NCBI GenBank assembly: GCA_019636845.1
Contig: JAHBWV010000001.1
Span: 1,612,001 to 1,676,000, forward strand
Length of the DNA: 64,000 bases
Reading direction: 5' to 3'
From: Phycisphaeraceae bacterium
Lineage (GTDB): Bacteria; Planctomycetota; Phycisphaerae; Phycisphaerales; UBA1924
The position numbers were made by a program, and so were the translations under genes. The stretch's first letter is position 1. Each line of letters begins with the position of its first letter. Positions 53,464-61,307 of the stretch are shown in pieces. Below the pieces are notes generated by a model, which searched no databases, had not been told where the DNA came from, and saw only the letters and a program-made list of their open reading frames with translations.

Positions 53464-55737
53464 ATGGGCAGCATGATGCGAGATGGCCGATCGACGGGAC
53501 CTGTTGCGAGATTGATGCAAATGGCCTCGCCCCTGCTCGCGGCTGCCGCGATCGCGGCCTGGCCGGGCGGCATGCTCGCAGCCCAGCCCGCGGCGGAATC
53601 TCCCGCATCAGAATGGAGCCGCCAGGTCTGGTCCGCTGCCAGAGGCGGCAACGGGGATGAGTTCCTCGCGACCCTTACGCGTGCGTCCTCGATCTTTGCA
53701 TCCGAGAGCGGTGTGCCGGTCACGGATACTGCGGAACTGCTCCGGGCCAACATCGAGAAGCGCGAGTCTTCACGGTCGGAGCAGATCGAGAAGCTCTCCG
53801 CGAAGATCGACGAGTCTCTCGCAGCGGAGCAGGGAGACAGCAAGGTCAGCGAGGCACTGCGTTCTGCGGTTGAGCTCTCGATGCTCGCGGTCGATAAGTC
53901 CGCGTTGATGGCCGAGCCGCGCATGGTCGATCTCGTCGCGCGAGCGACGAAGGCGGCACGGGATGCCGAGTCCCGGGGCGACTGGCTGATCGCGAACGAG
54001 ATTTACTACCGCCTGAATCTGCTGTTCGATGATGACAAGCGGTTCCAGCCGGATCTCGACCGCCAGTCCGCGCGGCTGGCGATGATCCGGCTCTACGCCC
54101 CCGAGCGATTCTGGACGCTCCGCAACGATCGGCGCATCGCCGAGGGGCTGAGCCCGCTTCCGCCATACAACCCGACTGCGGACGGGTGGCAGGTGAAGAC
54201 AGAGGGGATCTCCTGGCCGATGGTCGCGGGTGCCATTCAGAGAGGCGCAGAACGGTACGTGGAGCGTCATCGTGCCGGGATGAAGGAGATGCTCATCGGC
54301 GGGCTCGACGGCGTGCGAACGCTCGTTGAGTTGGGAGATGTGAGGGGTGTCTTCACGGGACTGGCTGACGACGCGAAGCGTGCCGAGTTTCTGCAGTATC
54401 TCACGCTGCAATCGAACGCGGTCGCCGAGGCGACCGTGCGGCTTTCTCGTGAAGATCTGGACAAGACGATTGGTGCAATCCTGAAGTTCAACCGCTCGAC
54501 AGTTGCGATTCCCGATGCCGCGCTGCTGCACGAGTTCGGCAACGGAGCGATGGCCCGGCTCGACCCCTTCAGCGCGATCATCTGGCCCGACGAGGTCAAG
54601 ACGTTCCAGCGTCAGACGCAGGGCAGGTTCGTCGGCGTCGGCATCCAGATCCAGCTCGATGAGCAGCAGAACATCAAGATTACGACGCCGCTCGACGGGA
54701 CACCGGCTCAGCGAGCCGGTATCCGCTCGGGCGATCTGATCAAGAAGGTGGATGGGGTCTCGACTGCGGGGTTCTCTCTCGATCAGGCGGTGAGTGTGAT
54801 CACCGGAGCCCCGGGCAAGTCTGTCACGCTCACGATCGAGCGGAAAGCGGGGGACGAGTTCAAGTCGCTCGACATCTCGATCGTCCGCGCGAACATCGAC
54901 GTGAAGACCGTGAAGGGATGGGCACGCACCGGCGCGGGTGAACGCGACTGGGACTACTTCATTGATCGCGGCCACGGCATCGGGTACGTTCGACTCACAC
55001 AGTTCACCGAGAGCACGACGAGAGACTTTGACGCCGCGATCAAGACGATGCGTGAGCAGGGCTTGAACGCGTTGATTCTCGACCTGCGGTACAACCCGGG
55101 CGGGTTGCTTGATCAGGCCGTCTCTGTGGCGTCTCGCTTCATCGCCCAGGGCGTGATCGTTCGCACGGAGACTGCGGGAGAAGTGATGGTCGATCAGCAA
55201 AGCGCACAGCCGACTCGCAGCCGCATCAACGACGTGCCGGTGATCGTGCTGATCAACGAGGGCTCCGCATCGGCGTCCGAGATCGTCTCCGGCGCGGTGC
55301 AGGATTATGCGAGAGAGGGCAAGATCGACGCGCTGGTCGTCGGTCGCCGCTCGTACGGCAAGGGCTCTGTCCAGAACGTCTGGCAGATCACGCCCGAGGC
55401 CGCGATGAAACTCACCACGCAGTACTACCGTCTGCCCGCCGGGCGGCTCATCGACAAGAACCGGCACCTCGTCACCGACTGGGGCGTGATGCCGGACCTC
55501 GTGGTGGACCGCCTTCCGAATCACGAGGCGGAGGCCTACGAGATTCGTCAGGCCGCGGACATCGCAGAGATGGACGAGCAGGGCAAACTCGTTCATCAGG
55601 AGGGGGGGCGCCCCGATCCGAATCGGTTGATCACCGAAGGACTCGACCTCCAACTCCAGACTGCGCTCGCGATTCTGCAGTCTAGAACGACCGCGACACG
55701 CCTGGTCGGTACCGGTGGCGCTGCCGGGCAGCAGTGA
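53464..55737 (+). CDS. S41 carboxy-terminal processing protease with PDZ domain
   Basis: 757 aa from ATG 53464, with AGGAG upstream. A signal peptide or anchor spans about residues 16-41, a helical N-terminal domain runs to about 390, then a PDZ domain (FVGVGIQIQLDEQQNIKI, GTPAQRAGIRSGDLIKKVDG) and the S41 catalytic core (YVRLTQFTESTT, LDLRYNPGGLLDQAV). The Ser/Lys pair lies in NEGSASASEIVSGA and RRSYGKGSVQ. It should trim proteins in the periplasm. The long N-terminal domain (TPR- or tail-specific-like) is larger than in ordinary CtpA. Confidence 0.92.
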   Translation: MGSMMRDGRSTGPVARLMQMASPLLAAAAIAAWPGGMLAAQPAAESPASEWSRQVWSAARGGNGDEFLATLTRASSIFASESGVPVTDTAELLRANIEKRESSRSEQIEKLSAKIDESLAAEQGDSKVSEALRSAVELSMLAVDKSALMAEPRMVDLVARATKAARDAESRGDWLIANEIYYRLNLLFDDDKRFQPDLDRQSARLAMIRLYAPERFWTLRNDRRIAEGLSPLPPYNPTADGWQVKTEGISWPMVAGAIQRGAERYVERHRAGMKEMLIGGLDGVRTLVELGDVRGVFTGLADDAKRAEFLQYLTLQSNAVAEATVRLSREDLDKTIGAILKFNRSTVAIPDAALLHEFGNGAMARLDPFSAIIWPDEVKTFQRQTQGRFVGVGIQIQLDEQQNIKITTPLDGTPAQRAGIRSGDLIKKVDGVSTAGFSLDQAVSVITGAPGKSVTLTIERKAGDEFKSLDISIVRANIDVKTVKGWARTGAGERDWDYFIDRGHGIGYVRLTQFTESTTRDFDAAIKTMREQGLNALILDLRYNPGGLLDQAVSVASRFIAQGVIVRTETAGEVMVDQQSAQPTRSRINDVPVIVLINEGSASASEIVSGAVQDYAREGKIDALVVGRRSYGKGSVQNVWQITPEAAMKLTTQYYRLPAGRLIDKNRHLVTDWGVMPDLVVDRLPNHEAEAYEIRQAADIAEMDEQGKLVHQEGGRPDPNRLITEGLDLQLQTALAILQSRTTATRLVGTGGAAGQQ

Positions 55738-55949
55738 GTCCGTGTCGGGCATCGCCCGGACCTTGCACGCACGAGCCGGAACCTGTCAGGGAACCGCACC
55801 CGGAATTCGTGCCTGATCGTCCAGAATCGGCGAATCTACGCTGTACCAGAGTGCCGACCTAGAATCATCGTCCGGTCCATTGCGCCCTGTCCGCGCAAGG
55901 ACCTTCCTGTCTTTCCATGCCGCCTCGCGGCGTGATTTTGGGGCTGTTC

Positions 55950-57122
55950 ATGGCTCAGATGACGACCGACACGCATTCCGGCGCGGGGCTCCGCAAGGCC
56001 CGCACCCACCGGGTTTCCGACGCGCTTCCGGGCGAGACGCTGATCGGGTGGCTCAAGGACATGCTGCTGATCCGCGAGTTCGAGAACCGGTGTGCGCAGG
56101 CGTACCAGCAGGCAAAGATCGGCGGCTTCTGTCACCTCTATACGGGCCAGGAAGCCGTCGCCGTCGGCACGATCCAGTCGCTTGAGCGTGACGACCCCAT
56201 CGTTACCGCCTACCGCGATCACGGGCACGCGCTGGCGCGGGGCATGGATCCGGGCGCGTGCATGGCCGAGATGTTCGGCAAGATCACCGGCTGCGCCAAG
56301 GGCAAGGGCGGGTCGATGCACATGTTCGACAAGCCGAACTGGCTGTTCGGCGGGCACGGCATCGTCGGGGCCCAGACGCCGCTGGGCACGGGCCTGGCTT
56401 TCGCGGCTCGCTATGAGTGGGAAGTGATGGGCAAGCCGTGTCCGAACCCGGGGGTGAAGCCGGGGGACAAGCCCAAGAAGAAGGTCTCACTCGCCTATCT
56501 CGGCGATGGCGCTCTGAATCAGGGTGCGCTGCACGAGGCGATGAACCTCGCGGGGCTGTACTCGCTGCCCGTCATCTATGTCGTCGAGAACAACGGCTAC
56601 TCGATGGGCACCGCGATCGAACGCGGCACGACGATGGCGCACGACCTTCGCAAGAAGGCGGACGCGTACGGGATCCGCGGCGAGATCATCGACGGATTTG
56701 ATGTGATCGATCTGTACGATGACTTCAAGCCGGTTGTGGATTGGTGCCGCGAGAACCAGAGGCCCGCGTTCGTCGATTTGAAGACCTACCGCTACCTCGG
56801 GCACTCGATGTCCGACCCGCAGAAGTACCGGACGAAGGAGGAGGTCGATCAGTTCAAAGGGAAGGACTCGATCGATCGTCTCGCCAGCCAGCTGATGGGC
56901 GAGCGCAAGGGCAAGGACGGGAAACCGATCTTGTCCGAGACGCGGTTCACCGAGATCCAGGCCGAGGTGAAGGAGGCGGTCCGCAAGGCGATGGACTTCG
57001 CCGAGGAGTCACCTACGCCCGAGGTTGAGGCCGAGCTGTACTCGGACGTCTTCATCAACCCCCAGCCGAACCTGAGCCCGACGCGGGATTACATCCATGG
57101 GGTGAAGAACCCGTTGCTGTGA
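55950..57122 (+). CDS. pdhA: Pyruvate dehydrogenase E1 component, alpha subunit
   Basis: 390 aa from ATG 55950 (ATG 55917 and 55959 are alternatives). E1-alpha motifs are GFCHLYTGQEAVAVG, YRDHGHALARGM, GKGGSMHMF and the thiamine diphosphate site GDGALNQGALHEAMNLA, with VENNGYSMGT. A short Pro/Lys-rich insert lies before the ThDP motif (KPGDKPKKK). It decarboxylates pyruvate within the E1 heterotetramer. First gene of the pdh cluster, but two foreign genes separate it from pdhB. Confidence 0.94.
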   Translation: MAQMTTDTHSGAGLRKARTHRVSDALPGETLIGWLKDMLLIREFENRCAQAYQQAKIGGFCHLYTGQEAVAVGTIQSLERDDPIVTAYRDHGHALARGMDPGACMAEMFGKITGCAKGKGGSMHMFDKPNWLFGGHGIVGAQTPLGTGLAFAARYEWEVMGKPCPNPGVKPGDKPKKKVSLAYLGDGALNQGALHEAMNLAGLYSLPVIYVVENNGYSMGTAIERGTTMAHDLRKKADAYGIRGEIIDGFDVIDLYDDFKPVVDWCRENQRPAFVDLKTYRYLGHSMSDPQKYRTKEEVDQFKGKDSIDRLASQLMGERKGKDGKPILSETRFTEIQAEVKEAVRKAMDFAEESPTPEVEAELYSDVFINPQPNLSPTRDYIHGVKNPLL

Positions 57123-57145
57123 GGAGATCCGCAAGAGGGCGCGCC

Positions 57146-57409
57146 ATGAGCATCCAGCCACCGGACAGTTTGAACGATCCAGTCGCCGCGGCATTGCTCG
57201 CGCGGATCACGATCAATCCGAAGCAGTGCGGGGGCAAGCCGTGCATTCGTGGGATGCGCATCCGAGTCTCGGACGTGCTGGAGTTGCTTGCGGCAGGCCT
57301 TTCCGCGTCTCAGGTCATCGAGGAGTTACCGCTTCTGGAGCTTGATGATGTGAAGGCGTCCTTGATCTATGCGTCGCGTCGGCTGAGCCATCCGACGCTG
57401 GTGGCGTGA
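57146..57409 (+). CDS. DUF433 family antitoxin
   Basis: 87 aa from ATG 57146. The motif ITINPKQCGGKPCIRGMRI is typical of DUF433, followed by a helix-turn-helix (AAGLSASQVIEELPLLELDD). DUF433 proteins are usually paired with DUF5615 toxins as here. The stop overlaps the toxin GTG as GTGA. It should bind and repress its own promoter. Confidence 0.9.
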   Translation: MSIQPPDSLNDPVAAALLARITINPKQCGGKPCIRGMRIRVSDVLELLAAGLSASQVIEELPLLELDDVKASLIYASRRLSHPTLVA

Positions 57410-57759
57410 GGGGCACGGCGGGTATGCGGATTTGGTTGGACATTCACTTGTCGCCCAAAGTCGGGGCGTGGCTGGCCGAGAGGTACAAGGTCGAAGCAAG
57501 GATGATGAGCGATATGGGAATGGCGGAATGGGACGATAAGGCGGTGTTCGACGCGGCGCGATCGGCGGGCGCGGTCATCATGACGAAGGATGCGGATTTC
57601 GAGGCGCTGATCGAGCGGTTCGGTTCTCCGCCTCAGGTCATTCTCATCGCTGCCGGAAACACGTCGAACGCCCGGCTCAAGGCGATCCTCTCAGCGTCGA
57701 TGGAGCCTGCTCTTGAGTTGATCTCGGCTGGCGAAGCGTTGGTACGAATCAAGGCCTAA
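57406..57759 (+). CDS. DUF5615 PIN-like toxin
   Basis: 117 aa from GTG 57406, or 111 aa from ATG 57424 (MRIWLDIHLSP), which fits the family better. The PIN-like acidic residues are seen in WLDIHLSP, EWDDKAVFDAA and MTKDADFEAL, with PPQVILIAAGNTSN near the end. It is predicted to be an RNase or tRNase. It lies between pdhA and pdhB, 50 bases before pdhB, so it is probably read through from the pdh promoter. Confidence 0.9.
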   Translation: MRGTAGMRIWLDIHLSPKVGAWLAERYKVEARMMSDMGMAEWDDKAVFDAARSAGAVIMTKDADFEALIERFGSPPQVILIAAGNTSNARLKAILSASMEPALELISAGEALVRIKA

Positions 57760-57809
57760 AGGTACACATCGCAACGGCACACCAGACCAGCCGTTGAGGA
57801 CAGCACACC

Positions 57810-58868
57810 ATGACCACCACACTCGAACACCCCGCCCTTCCCGAGCCGGCGATTCTGCCGGACTTCACCAAGCCCTTGCCCTCGCGCGAGGGTGACCGCA
57901 TCATCCAGTTCCGCGAGGCGCTGCGTGAGGCGATGAGCGAAGAGATGCGGAAGGACAGCCGCATCTTCCTGATGGGCGAGGAGGTCGCGCAGTACAACGG
58001 CGCGTACAAGATCTCGCAGGGGATGCTTGACGAGTTCGGGCCGCTGCGCATCATCGACTCGCCGATCTCGGAGAACGGTTTCGCCGGGCTGGCTGTCGGT
58101 GCCGCGATGTACGGGCTTCGCCCGATCATCGAGTTCATGTCGTGGTCGTTCTCGCTGGTCGCGGCGGATCAGATCCTGAACAACGTCCCGAAGATGCTCT
58201 ACATGTCCGGCGGCCAGTGGGGCTGCCCGGTCGTCTTCCGTGGGAACGACGGCGCGGGCGGGCAGCTCGGCTCCACGCACTCATGGTGCGTCGAGGGGCT
58301 GTACGCAAACGTGCCGGGCGTGAAGATCGTCATCCCGAGCAACCCGTACGACGCGAAGGGCCTGTTGAAGACCGCGATCGCGGACCCGGACCCGGTGTTC
58401 TTCCTCGAGTCCGAGCGCATGCTGGGCGACAAGGCGCACGTGCCGCCGGAGGAGTACTACATCCCCTTCGGTCAGGCAGCCCTGCTCCGCGAGGGCAAGG
58501 ACTGCACGATCGTGTCGTTCGGTCGCCCCGTGAACTTCTGCCTGGAGGCCGACGAGGCCCTGCGGGCCGAGGGGATCGAGTGCGATGTTCTGGACATGCG
58601 GACGATCCGGCCCCTGGATATCGACAGCATCATCGCGAGCGTGAAGAAGACCGGGCGCATCGTGGTCGTCGATCAGTGCTGGCCCTTCGCGAGCGTCGCC
58701 AGCGAAGTCGTGACGCAGGTGATCGAGCGCGCGTTCGACTGGCTGGATCACCAGCCGCTGCGGGTGAACACGGAGGACGTACCAACGCCGTACTCGAAGA
58801 TCCTTGAGGCGGAGTACCTGCCGAATCCGCGGAAGATCGCGGCGGCGGTTCGCAAGACGCTGGCGTAA
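57810..58868 (+). CDS. pdhB: Pyruvate dehydrogenase E1 component, beta subunit
   Basis: 352 aa from ATG 57810. Transketolase-type motifs EEVAQYNGAYKISQGM, ISENGFAGLAVGAAM, FRGNDGAGGQLGSTHSW and the C-terminal domain with IEQ-like DVLDMRTIRPLDIDSI. It pairs with PdhA to form the E1 enzyme. It starts 50 bases after the toxin gene and 37 bases before pdhC. Confidence 0.96.
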   Translation: MTTTLEHPALPEPAILPDFTKPLPSREGDRIIQFREALREAMSEEMRKDSRIFLMGEEVAQYNGAYKISQGMLDEFGPLRIIDSPISENGFAGLAVGAAMYGLRPIIEFMSWSFSLVAADQILNNVPKMLYMSGGQWGCPVVFRGNDGAGGQLGSTHSWCVEGLYANVPGVKIVIPSNPYDAKGLLKTAIADPDPVFFLESERMLGDKAHVPPEEYYIPFGQAALLREGKDCTIVSFGRPVNFCLEADEALRAEGIECDVLDMRTIRPLDIDSIIASVKKTGRIVVVDQCWPFASVASEVVTQVIERAFDWLDHQPLRVNTEDVPTPYSKILEAEYLPNPRKIAAAVRKTLA

Positions 58869-58904
58869 TTCTCTCTACTCGCTTTACGCTTTGAGGTTAA
58901 CTCC

Positions 58905-60272
58905 ATGGCCATCGAAATCACCATGCCCCGTCTCTCCGACACCATGCAGCAGGGCACCATCGTGCGCTGGGCGGTCAAGGAGGGCCAGAAGGTCTCCAGC
59001 GGCGACGCAATCGCCGACATCGAGACCGACAAGGCCACCATGGAGCTCACGACGTTCGACGACGGCGTCGTCGCGTCGCTCGCGGTCGCCGAGGGCAAGA
59101 CCGTTCCCGTTGGCACGGTCATCGCGGTGCTCGCCGCAGCGGGCGAGGACGTCTCCAAGGCCAAAGCCGGATCGGGTGCCGCGGTCCCGGCGGCGAAGGC
59201 CGCATCCAGCGGCGGCGGGAATGCACCGGCGAAGGCATCCGGCGGCGGCACGGCGGTCGCCGAGCCCCCCGCCGCGGCAAGCCCCGCACCCGGCGGCGGC
59301 AATGGCCACGCGTCCCACGCTCCAACCGGCCGCTCCGGCGAGCGGATCTTTGTGTCCCCCTTGGCCCGCAAGATCGCCAACGAGGGAGGCGTCGATCTCG
59401 CGTCTATCCAGGGCACGGGCCCCAGCGGCCGTATCGTCCGGAAGGACGTCGAGGCGGCGATGGCGGGCGGCACCGCGAGGACGGCCGCGCCCTCCGCGAC
59501 ATCGAGCCCCGCTCCTAAGGCAGCTCCGGCCCCGATGCTGCCTCCCACGGGCTCGATGCTCGCGGCTCGCACGGTGCCGCTCTCGAACATGCGGCGCACG
59601 ATCGCGACGCGTCTCGTCCAGTCCAAGACCACCATCCCGCACTACCAGGTGACGGTCGAGGCGGACATGGATGCTCTGATGGCGCTGCGCGAGCAGTTGA
59701 ACGACCAGTTGTCGTCACAGGGAGTGAAGCTCACGGTCAACGATTTCCTCGTGCGGGCGTGCGCGCTGGCGATGCACCAGCACCCGTTCGTCAACTCGCG
59801 CTGGGCGGAGAAGGGGAACGAGGCATCGGTCGAGATCATCGGCCAGGTGAACGTCGGCGTCGCGATCGCGCTGCCGGAGGAGCGTGGCGGCGGACTGGTC
59901 GTCGCAACGCTGCGGAACGCCGACCAGATCGGGCTCCGCCAGATCAGCCAGCAGACCAAGGCGCTCTCATCCAAGGCCCGCGAGAAGGGGCTGACAATCG
60001 AGGAGATGTCCGACGCGACCTTCACGATCTCCAACCTCGGCATGTTCGGCGTCGATCACTTCACGGCGATCATCAACCCGCCGAACGTCGCGATCCTCGC
60101 CGTCGGAGCGGCCATCAAGAAGCCGGTCGTGAGGAACGATCAGGTCGTGCCGGGCTGGGTGATGTCGATGACGATGTCGAGCGACCACCGGATCGTCGAT
60201 GGAGCGATGGCGGCCCAGTACCTGAACACCGTCAAGGGTTTCCTTGAGAAGCCGGCGACGCTACTGGTGTGA
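58905..60272 (+). CDS. pdhC: Dihydrolipoamide acetyltransferase, E2 component
   Basis: 455 aa. One lipoyl domain at about 1-75 (DIETDKATMEL, lipoyl Lys43), an Ala/Gly/Pro-rich swinging arm, the E3/E1-binding domain at about 148-186 (FVSPLARKIANEGG, GTGPSGRIVRKDVEAA) and the catalytic domain at about 225-455 (TTIPHYQVTVEADMD, MTMSSDHRIVDGAMA with catalytic His). It transfers acetyl groups to CoA and forms the complex core. No E3 gene follows in the window. Confidence 0.96.
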   Translation: MAIEITMPRLSDTMQQGTIVRWAVKEGQKVSSGDAIADIETDKATMELTTFDDGVVASLAVAEGKTVPVGTVIAVLAAAGEDVSKAKAGSGAAVPAAKAASSGGGNAPAKASGGGTAVAEPPAAASPAPGGGNGHASHAPTGRSGERIFVSPLARKIANEGGVDLASIQGTGPSGRIVRKDVEAAMAGGTARTAAPSATSSPAPKAAPAPMLPPTGSMLAARTVPLSNMRRTIATRLVQSKTTIPHYQVTVEADMDALMALREQLNDQLSSQGVKLTVNDFLVRACALAMHQHPFVNSRWAEKGNEASVEIIGQVNVGVAIALPEERGGGLVVATLRNADQIGLRQISQQTKALSSKAREKGLTIEEMSDATFTISNLGMFGVDHFTAIINPPNVAILAVGAAIKKPVVRNDQVVPGWVMSMTMSSDHRIVDGAMAAQYLNTVKGFLEKPATLLV

Positions 60273-60279
60273 GGCCGTC

Positions 60280-60915
60280 ATGGGACGCTACCCGGTTCGG
60301 TCGGACGCGAAGCGATTTCCGACGGAGCGGCTACGTCCGCGTCGTGGCGAGATCTACGCGTACGTCTTTGAGAACCGACGCGCGGGTGTTCCGCTTGGCG
60401 TGTACTGGAACTTCTTTCTGCCGTTTCGGCGATTGAAGTACCGGGAGGAGGTGTTCGAATGTGCGCTGCTGGCCGACTGGGCAACACCGGACGTGAGAGA
60501 TTGGCGAGATCTTGAGGGCAGTTCCTTGAATGGTTCTGCCGCACGCATGATTGAAGGAAGTTTCTACGCCGGCGAGCATGATCCGCTCACTCGAATCGAC
60601 GTGCGAGTTGGCGAGCGACGAGGCCGAGCGTTCCGAGTGCGATGGGACGTTGAAGCGAGGTTTGCGGGGTGCTTCGGGGACGATGCGGATGCGAAGTTGC
60701 GAGTCGTCAGCGAAGCGTGGATGGACTTCGATGGGATCTCGATCGGGGGAGATCGCCTTCTAACCGCGGGATCACCGAAGCAGCAGGCCATCGCGCTACT
60801 TCAGAATTACGTTGATGTTTCCGCCTTTGGCGTTCTGCAACGCCAAGCGCGATCGCACGAATCTCGGGGCCTTATGCTTCGGCCAACTCGTTTCCGAAAG
60901 CAGTGGAGCCGATGA
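60280..60915 (+). CDS. Hypothetical protein
   Basis: 211 aa from ATG 60280, 8 bases after pdhC. It is soluble, basic and rich in Arg (RLRPRRGEIYAYVFENRRAG, VRDWRDLEGSSLNG, WDVEARFAGCFGDDADAKL). No family recognised. Codon use is slightly lower in GC than pdhC. It is probably cotranscribed with the next gene, which it overlaps by ATGA. Confidence 0.7.
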   Translation: MGRYPVRSDAKRFPTERLRPRRGEIYAYVFENRRAGVPLGVYWNFFLPFRRLKYREEVFECALLADWATPDVRDWRDLEGSSLNGSAARMIEGSFYAGEHDPLTRIDVRVGERRGRAFRVRWDVEARFAGCFGDDADAKLRVVSEAWMDFDGISIGGDRLLTAGSPKQQAIALLQNYVDVSAFGVLQRQARSHESRGLMLRPTRFRKQWSR

Positions 60916-61265
60916 CGACTGATCCGCCATCACGCGATCTCGATCTTCTCGACAGCGAGCGAAGCGTGCTTCCGTTCGAGGTCGTGGAAGCAGACCCGCG
61001 CGGCAAGGGCATGGGCCGCCGCCTCGTCATCGCGTTCGTTCTCTCCTGCATGATCGCCGCGGGGTGCTGGATCGTGCTGCCGCGATTCGGTGTGTGGGTT
61101 CCGGTGTGGGTGCCGCTCGCGGGGTTTGTGCTGATCGTCATTGCAACTGTTGCCGCGAGCCGGCCTGGTGATGACCGTGATGACAACGACACAGGCGGTG
61201 GCTGCGACGAGGGCAGACCGATCTGCTGCTCGGGCCCGAGGCCGTTGCGGATGTTCAAGGAGTGA
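60912..61265 (+). CDS. Hypothetical membrane protein, two TM segments
   Basis: 117 aa from ATG 60912, overlapping the previous stop. TM segments lie at about 37-57 and 63-83 (FVLSCMIAAGCWIVLP, PVWVPLAGFVLIVIATVAA). An acidic tail follows with CDEGRPICCSGPRPL. Function unknown. Confidence 0.65.
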   Translation: MTTDPPSRDLDLLDSERSVLPFEVVEADPRGKGMGRRLVIAFVLSCMIAAGCWIVLPRFGVWVPVWVPLAGFVLIVIATVAASRPGDDRDDNDTGGGCDEGRPICCSGPRPLRMFKE

Positions 61266-61307
61266 AGCGGTGCTGGCAGGGCGTCTTCTCTCGCCTCGAA
61301 TCGTTCC

